Shown: positions 57,569 to 64,000 of the stretch, piece after piece
Numbering within the stretch: the first letter of the stretch is position 1
Layout: every line of letters starts with the position of its first letter
NCBI RefSeq assembly: GCF_902167145.1
Contig: NC_050101.1
Span: 110,389,789 to 110,453,788 of the forward strand
Direction of reading: 5' to 3'
DNA: 64,000 bases
Origin: Zea mays
Lineage: Eukaryota > Streptophyta > Magnoliopsida > Poales > Poaceae
The notes under the pieces: generated by a model
The model's input: only the letters and a program-made list of their open reading frames with translations
Database searches by the model: none
Told to the model about the DNA's origin: nothing
Position numbers and translations under genes: made by a program

Positions 57569-59219
57569 TGTCGGGGACCATAATTAGGGGTACCCTCAAT
57601 GCTCCTAATTCTCAGCTGGTAACCCCCATCAGCATAAAGCTGCAAAGGCCTGATGGGTGCGATTAAGTCAGGGATCAGTCCATTCGAGGGACTCGATCAC
57701 GCCTCGCCCGAGCCTAGCCTCGGACAAGGGCAGCCGACCCCGGAGGATTTCCGTCTCGCCCGAGGCCCCCCTCCAGCGGCGAACATATTTCCGGCTCGCC
57801 CGAGGCCCTGTCTTCGCCAAGAAGCAACCCTGACCAAATCACCGCACCGACCGACCAAATAGTAGGAGCATTTAATGCAAAGGTGGGCTGACACCTTTAT
57901 CCTGACGCGCCCCCCAGCCGGCAGAGCCGAAGTGACCGCCGTCACTTCGCCGCTCCACTGACCGGCCTGACAGAAGGACAGCGCCGCCTGCGCCACTCCG
58001 ATTGCGGTGCCACTTGATAGAGTGAGACTGACAGGCAGTCAGGCCCGGCCGAAGGCACCATAGGAAGCTCCGCTTCGCCCGACCCAGGGCTCGGACTCGG
58101 GCTAAGTCCCGGAAGACGGCGAACTCCGCTCCGCCCGACCCAGGGCTCGGACTCGGGCTAAGTCCCGGAAGACGGCGAACTCCGCTCCGCCCGACCCAGG
58201 GCTCGGACTCGGGCTAAGTCCCGGAAGACGGCGAACTCCGCTCCGCCCGACCCAGGGCTCGGACTCGGGCTCAGCCCCAGAAGACGACGAACTCCGCTCC
58301 GCCCGACCCAGGGCTCAGACTTGGGCTTAGCCCCAGAAGACGACGAACTCCGCTCCGCCCGACCCAGGGCTCGGACTTGGGCTCAGCCCCAGAAGACGGC
58401 GAACTCCGCTCCGCCCTGGCCTCAGCCGACGGCCTCCGCCTCGCCCGACCCAGGGGCTCGGACTCGACCTCGGCCACGGAAGACAGACTCGACCTCGACT
58501 TCGGAGGAGTTTCCACATCGCCCAACCTAGGGCGCAGACCAACCACGTCAACAGGAGGCGCCATCATCACCCTACCCCGAGCTGACTCGGGCCGTAGGGA
58601 ACAAGACCGGCGTCCCATCTGGCTCGCTCCGCCAGATAGGCAATGATGGCGCCCCGCATACTCTGTGACGACGATGGCTCTCAGCCCCCTTACGGAAGCA
58701 AGAGGACGTCAGCAAGGACTCAACCGCTCCGACAGCTATCCCTCCGCCAGGCTCCATCGCTCCTCCGACGACCACGACATCACACCAGCTGGGTGCCAAA
58801 ATCTCTCCGGCTGCCACGACGGCATGTACTTAGGGCGCTAGCTCTCCTCCGCTAGACACGTAGCACTCTGCTATACCCCCCATTGTACACCTGGATCCTC
58901 TCCTTACGCCTATAAAAGGAAGGACCAGGGCCCTCTTAGAGAGGGTTGGCCGCGCGGGGACGAGGACGAGACATGCGCTCGCTTGAAGCCGCTCGCTCCC
59001 TCTCCCGCGTGGATGCTTGTAACCCCCTACTGCAAGCGCACCCTACCTGGGCGCGGGACGAACACGAAGGCCGCGGGATTCCCACCTCTCTCACGCCGGT
59101 CTCCGGCCGCCTCGCTTTCCCCCCTTCGCGCTCGCCCTCGCGCTCGACCCATCTGGGCTGGGGCACGCGGCGACATTCACTCGTCGGCTCAGGGACCCCC
59201 CGGTCTCGAAACGCCGACA
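57569..59219 (+). repeat. 3' LTR of the complete Huck element
   Basis: Starts TGTCGGGGACC and ends ACGCCGACA. Six full 56-bp repeats (58067-58407, partial at 58408), one fewer than the 5' LTR, which explains 56 of the 59 bp length difference. Confidence 0.92.
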
Positions 59220-60488
59220 CTAATGTTCTTTAAGTCTTTGTGATTGTTGCTCACAGTATGCAATAGATGACTGGACTGAGGCTCTGAGGATGCAACACCT
59301 CAAAAGAAGACCTAAAAGATACTTAGAAGATCAACAAATATCAAGCACAAGCTCAAGACTCAAGATAAAAAGATCCCAAGAGAAGGATTGAAGAAAACAA
59401 GAAAAGGGCAGTCAGCTAGCGCATTGGTGGCACACCGTACTGTCCGGTGTGCACTGGATAGCCCGCACAGAGAGATCCACAAATGGACTCTCATGAGTTA
59501 GAGCACCGGACAGTCTGGGCAACGATCAGCAACAACTTTATCAAATGGTCGACTGCAGCACCTCAACAGTCGACTGATGTGGCCAGGGCACCAGACTCTC
59601 CGGTGCGTCCGATGACAAACAGTCAACTTCCTATCCAACGGCTATATTTGAGGAGGAGGCTATTTATACCCCTACAACTGGCCATTTGAAGGTATGGGAG
59701 CCTAAAACATCTCCAAGTGCTCAAATACCCAAGTCCTTAATAGAATCACTCGATGATTAACGTAGGTGCTTTGAGAAGTGCATAGGTTAGTTATACCGCT
59801 ATTGCGCTTGCTCTAGGTTATCCTTAGTTAGTTGAGTGAGTTTAGGAAAACCCACATAACCCCTCGGCTCTAGCGTGAGCCATTGTAATATTGTACCGAG
59901 TGGGGCGAGAGTCTTATGAGACTGTGATAACCACGTTTGTGTCACGAACACCACAATGTACCAGAGGGAACGAGGCCCGCGACATTTTAGCTGGAAGCTC
60001 GATAGTGGAGACGGCGGGAAGCGTTCGAGAGGAGCCGAAAGCGGAGCACCACTTGCATGTGGAGAAGGCCCGCAACTCTCTATGGAGTTACTCGTCCATG
60101 GTGCTTGGCTCTCGCGTGGGATACCCTTTGCGTAGGGGCACCAACGAGGATTAGTCGGGACCTTGCGTGGTTTCGGATACCTCGGTAAAAATACCGATGT
60201 CGTCCATGTGAGTTTGCATCTCTACCTTTGCTCTTTACCCTCTGCGTTTACATTAAGTACTTAAGTTTCAATCTCTTCTTTCTAGTTATAATATTTAGGA
60301 TTGGAATTTAAGTTGTAAAACTCCTTTTGCGGTAGAGATAGCAACACTTAGACAAAATCTAGTTTGCACATTTTAGATTTCTTATGTGCATAGGTTTTGT
60401 TCTAGGGATTAATTTGTGGCCTAATTTAGAGATAGTTTTTAGAAGTCCTAATTCACCCCTCTTATGCATCACTGTTTCCTACACTGAG

Positions 60489-61516
60489 GTATAGACATTT
60501 ACAGTCAAATGTGGTGTAGGTTTGGATAGTCACCCAATGGACTTAGGTCTATACTGACAAATTGGGTGGAAACTTGTAGTGACTCTATAAGAAATGACCT
60601 TACAATAAAAGTACCTATCATGCACACTTCTGAGGTGCACGATAGGTACAACCAGAAAATATCTTGTCTTGTGGGTAAAGTGTATAATCTAATATCAGTC
60701 ATGCTCACAGTTAAGTGAAACTTAGAGTTTCCTCACACATTAGATCTTATAACATGGTTTGGCTTCGAAATGATTTCTTATACCAACTAAAAATGCTAAT
60801 CCTCAACTAGTAAATACAAAAGCCTCCATATGCATCATTTTAATGTCACTTGCTGGGTAAGTTGTATGCTCATCTTTGTTATTTTCTACAACAACTACGT
60901 TGCATCTAATGCAACCGCTGCTTAGATGGTCAAGATGGGAATCATGAGTACACTAAGGAGTTCTAGGAGTATGATGAATACTAGGTGGGTGAACCACTAG
61001 CCAGTTTGTCTATGGATATTTGAGTTTACTTGTTTTATATGCTATTCACTAAGTTTAATTCGTTCTCTCTATGACTTTGGTATGTAATAATACATTTATT
61101 TTATTTATTTAAAGCATTATGTGATGATACTTTCACTAATAACGTCGTTGTGTATGTGAATTTGGTCTTGTCATATACATGGTTTGCATTCAATTGTCTT
61201 CTTTAAATCGAGTGTGACAATACATGCACACAAATGCAAACATAAATCATTCAGAAAATAGCAACTATAAAATACCATGCTCTCCATACAAAAATAAGGT
61301 ATGCATGTCAACCACGATGACCTATTTGTGTGTGTGTATATCTAGGATCTTTGACCAAATATATTTATGCATGTAGTGCAGTTGTTGGTACTCGAACACC
61401 ATTCTCTACCAAGATTTAGTCTACTAGTAACTAACTGTTAGTTTGATTTGACACTATCAACATGCATTTCCCTGGTTGGACCATGTTGCAATTCTATCAT
61501 TAGTAATTTCACTCTC
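60489..61516. other. Low-copy region upstream of the defensin-like gene
   Basis: About 1 kb without an ORF of note. Contains a near-perfect hairpin at 60611-60649 and AT-rich sequence. It probably includes the promoter of the gene at 61598. Confidence 0.45.
60611..60649. repeat. 15-bp inverted repeat with 9-nt loop
   Basis: Arms GTACCTATCATGCAC (60611-60625) and GTGCACGATAGGTAC (60635-60649) pair with one mismatch (one G-U if transcribed). May be a remnant of a transposon subterminal repeat. Confidence 0.7.
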
Positions 61517-61525
61517 TATTTATAC
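61517..61525 (+). promoter_or_regulatory. Candidate TATA box of the defensin-like gene
   Basis: TATTTATAC about 75 nt before the ATG at 61598, a good distance for a plant gene with a short leader. Confidence 0.5.
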
Positions 61526-61597
61526 AACATGTAAATGGAACCATCATTAGTCCACTCACAAGCGACAAGATATATCTTAGACATTTTAAGTTTGATA

Positions 61598-62072
61598 ATG
61601 GATCCAAGATATGTTACTTTATTCATCTTCTTAGTACTTGCCTTACATGGAGATACTACTTTGGCAGGTTTGTATCCCTCTCAAATTTATAGTGTTTTAC
61701 CATATTAATGTATATTTGATGACATGCAGAATTAATGGCAGATGGTAGACTTCCATGAAATCAATTATTTCATTTGCTTATGTCTATTAATTTGTTTAGT
61801 TTATAGAACTCTATTAGTTTGTTAATGCTTACAGTTTAATGTTAGTTTTATTGAGATAAAACCCCACTATTGTATTCTAATAATATGTCGACATATTCCG
61901 TGCAGAAACTTGCAGGCAGTTTGTTAAAGTGCATCCATTCTGCTTTAAAGCAATGTGCAAGGCAAATTGTGCTATAGAGGGAAAATTCTCTGATGGTTCC
62001 TATGTAAAGGATTACAGATGTGAATCAGGTGGATTTCACTCGGTGTGCGTTTGCATTTTGTGCAAACATTAG
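61598..62072 (+). CDS. Defensin-like secreted cysteine-rich peptide, two exons, 78 aa
   Basis: Exon 1 is 61598-61667 and exon 2 is 61906-62072. The GT-AG intron of 238 bp (donor GCAG/GTTTGT, acceptor TTCCGTGCAG) is phase 1. Exon 1 encodes a signal peptide (MDPRYVTLFIFLVLALHG to about residue 23). The mature part of about 55 residues has eight cysteines spaced CX9CX4CX3CX16CX8CXCX2C. The CX3C plus CXC pair is the cysteine-stabilised alpha-beta signature, and the spacing falls within the broad plant DEFL pattern. A phase-1 intron at the end of the signal peptide is also the usual DEFL gene structure. Such peptides are exported and act in defence or in reproductive signalling; nothing here says which. 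No lesion; both splice sites are canonical. Expression is untested and no poly(A) signal was identified. Confidence 0.82.
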
Positions 62073-63240
62073 TTATCTAAAGACAAGCGGAGATATCTTC
62101 TTGTATTCCTATATGTTATTTAGGAGTATTGTCCAAATAATTATACGGTAGCTTAGTTAACTAGCTAGTTTGTTTATTTATAGACATATGTAGCACTAGT
62201 TAACTAGTTGTTATTTCTTAAATTCTCATCTATATACCAGGAAACATGTTTTTAGCGCTTCAATAATATATCTTTGTTCTCCCTTATTATAAAGTTCAAT
62301 ACTTTTTGTTAACTTCTGGTTTATAATCTTATTTACTCAAAAGTTCTATATATATATATTTCAATGTGTCCATGATATAGTTGTACAAGTAGAATCACAT
62401 GTTCATCACGTCCCGCCCCACGCCTGTCCACGAGCCGCATCACCCAGCACTAGATGTGGTCATTCGGGTTACCCGAAAAAATAGGGTCAGGTAATTCGAG
62501 TTTTTCAAAATACGTATTTTAAAAACCGCTACCCGAAGTGTACCAAAATAAGCAGATACCTAATAATTTGGGTACCCATAATTTCGGGTTCAGGTAATCC
62601 CGATTTACCCAATCAGCTTTCATCCACTGCAATATATTAATATTTCAAACAAATAAAGAACTACTACGTTAATATATTAATATTTCAAACAAATAAAGAA
62701 CTACTACGTAAACATATAACATAACTTCTACGGATTTACCTAAAATTAAATGATATATTGGAGAAGAAGATGATGTCGACTTCAATTAGAGCCCAAATTG
62801 TAAATCATATCAGGCTCACAACGACAGGGCAAAGGCTTCCAAATTCGTCATTACATACTGCACCAGACGCAAAGAGGCAGCCATGATTGTCTTACACTAC
62901 TGTCTTCCACTATAAGTATTTTTAATTATTCATTATCAAGGTAGTATAAGCCAGCTTAGGGACCAAAACAAATAATATATACTTTCGGGTAAATCGGGTC
63001 GAACTGGGACATGTTACTTGATTTACCCAGTATATTTTCGGGTTTTCAGACCCAGGATCTGAACTAGTGTTTGGGTGATTCGGGTTCGAGTAGATCGGAT
63101 ATGGGTTCGGGTAGTTTGGATTCGGGTAGTGAGTATCGGATAGGGGTGACAATATACTCTAAATTTACACTATAAGATTTAAAGATCATATCGGATTAGC
63201 ATCGGACTTTATTTCTATTCATTTTTGAATTAAAAATTAT
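62073..63240. other. Low-copy to repeat-like region with CGGGT/ACCCG words
   Basis: No gene supported. CGGGTTACCCG-type words cluster at 62466-62620 and again at 62985-63135, as in subterminal regions of some plant hAT elements, but no clear terminal inverted repeats or TSD were found. A 40-bp duplication lies between the clusters. Confidence 0.35.
62631..62710. repeat. 40-bp tandem duplication (2 copies)
   Basis: AATATATTAATATTTCAAAC and its following 20 bases are repeated exactly at 62631-62670 and 62671-62710, differing only at the last base. Confidence 0.92.
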
Positions 63241-64000
63241 TTAGGGCTCTACCATTTTGTGAAAAAGCATTTGGATCGCGATCCATTACCACCCCTATAC
63301 ACGGGCGGAGCTGCGCAGGCACGAGCCGCACGCCAAGGTGGTCCTGGTGATGGACCCAATGATGGACCATTGGGTCCCACTAGTATAAAAAGACTCAAAG
63401 CATGCAGGATGATATATTTTTACAGGCGGATTCGGTTATCAACCGCCTGTGCTATTTTTAGTGGAGGTTCCTTAAGAAAACCGCATGTAAAAATCTATGA
63501 TTTCTACTGGCTGTTTTGTTAAGGAACCGCATGTAGAAATCGATTTCTAGTGGCGGTCTTCTTAAGGAACAGTCACTAGAAATCATTTTTATCCTTAATT
63601 TTTCGAGTATTTCAAATGACCTCGTATGATGAAACAACCAAAATAAAAGTTATAGATCTCTAAAAGTTATGAAACTTTGTAGTTGGCAACTTTTTTATTT
63701 GGACTCATTTCGGTTCTCAAAAATTGAATCTAAGTATGTTAAATTTAAAATTTAAATTTTGCAAACTACCTCGGATGAAAAAAATGTCAAAATGAAAGTT
63801 GTAGAACTTCAAAATTTATTCAACTTTGTAGTTGACAACTTTTTATTTGAATTCGTTTACAGTCTCAAACAAGGAATTTACATCCAGTTCGTTGTAATAT
63901 GTGGAAAAAACAATAAACTAGACACAAAGCATGTCATAGGCGGAGTTGCATTGGAGGGTACGCGCGAGGGTGAGGTCGGCGCTTCGATTCCTTGCAACCG
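63240..64000. mobile_element. CACTA-like transposon subterminal region (partial)
   Basis: Repeated TTTCTAGTGGCGGT/ACTAGAAAT-type words form imperfect inverted pairs (63422-63450, 63460-63540, 63543-63583), as in subterminal repeats of plant CACTA elements. Two diverged copies of a block ending AACTTTGTAGTTGACAACTT follow (about 63610-63710 and 63765-63850). No CACTA terminus or transposase is visible inside the window. Confidence 0.5.

Larger units (their letters stand above)
45360..59219 (+). mobile_element. Huck-type Tat Ty3/gypsy element, complete with TSD
   Basis: 13860 bp with TSD CTAAT at 45355-45359 and 59220-59224. LTRs 45360-47069 (1710 bp) and 57569-59219 (1651 bp). A gag-pol frame spans 47415-53690 in the order gag, protease, RT, RNase H, second RNase H, integrase, which is Ty3/gypsy order with the dual RNase H of the Tat lineage. 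A 3.9-kb non-coding region follows. The frame has at least five in-frame stops. The LTRs differ at many sites, so it is clearly older than the Sirevirus copies. Confidence 0.93.
45284..60483 (+). mobile_element. Solo LTR of a Sirevirus-like element, interrupted by a nested Huck
   Basis: Left part 45284-45359 starts TGTAAGGAAGATGG; right part 59225-60483 ends GTTTCCTACA. The five bases CTGAG stand on both outer sides (45279-45283 and 60484-60488). Without the insert and one inner TSD copy the LTR is 1335 bp. There is no internal domain, so LTR-LTR recombination removed it. TATA-like CTATTTATACC at about 59659 and palindrome-related CACCGGACAGTC words lie in the right part. It resembles the LTRs at 19490-19922 and 30952-31218. 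Confidence 0.88.

Noticed and set aside
59891..60154. 87-codon ORF inside the solo LTR as a gene
   Set aside because: It lies wholly within an LTR bounded by a perfect TSD and has no recognisable domain.
62460..63150. A complete hAT element defined by CGGGT/ACCCG words
   Set aside because: No matching terminal inverted repeats and no 8-bp target-site duplication could be found at the ends.

Overview
This is a plant nuclear window, almost certainly maize (Zea mays) or a very close Zea relative. The evidence is the dense nesting of full-length LTR retrotransposons: three Ji/Opie-type Sirevirus (Ty1/copia) copies, Huck-type Tat-lineage Ty3/gypsy copies with 56-bp LTR repeats, further Sirevirus-like LTRs, a plant RTE-type LINE, a chromovirus remnant and CACTA-like sequence. 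Spliced grass-type genes sit between them. No bacterial, organellar or tRNA/rRNA features were seen. Family names come from remembered sequence character, not from a search; element boundaries come from terminal repeats and target-site duplications (TSDs) read directly.

Layout: 1-1545, a Tat-like gypsy fragment (minus) whose protease ORF starts right after the primer-binding site, with its truncated LTR. 1546-10343, Sirevirus copy 1 (minus). 10344-14814, the 3' part of a Huck element with a complete LTR (plus). 14815-19372, a low-copy island holding a three-exon BTB/POZ gene (17496-18956, plus). About 19490-31218, an internally deleted Sirevirus-like element (minus) split by Sirevirus copy 2 (21508-30951, minus, TSD GGTGC). 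31219-34635, a decayed chromovirus (chromodomain at 34121-34330) interrupted by an RTE LINE fragment. 34636-44073, Sirevirus copy 3 (plus, TSD CTTGG). 44079-45283, old LTR-like sequence. 45284-60483, a solo Sirevirus-like LTR (TSD CTGAG) with a complete Huck element nested inside it (45360-59219, plus, TSD CTAAT). 60484-63240, a second low-copy island with a two-exon gene for a secreted eight-cysteine defensin-like peptide (61598-62072, plus). 63240-64000, CACTA-like subterminal repeats.

How the parts relate: the three Sirevirus copies each keep an intact gag frame but carry one different lesion in pol, so none can make its own polymerase polyprotein; copy 3 has nearly identical LTRs and is the youngest. 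The Huck copy is closed by premature stops that all look like C-to-T changes in plant methylation contexts. The two host genes are ordinary spliced genes in small gaps between retrotransposon blocks. The defensin-like gene is the item most easily overlooked, because both exons are short. No previously undescribed multi-gene system could be supported; the most unusual structural signals are the splice-acceptor-like gag/pol junction, the gag-less gypsy ORF, and an 11-bp inverted repeat around the Sirevirus TATA box.
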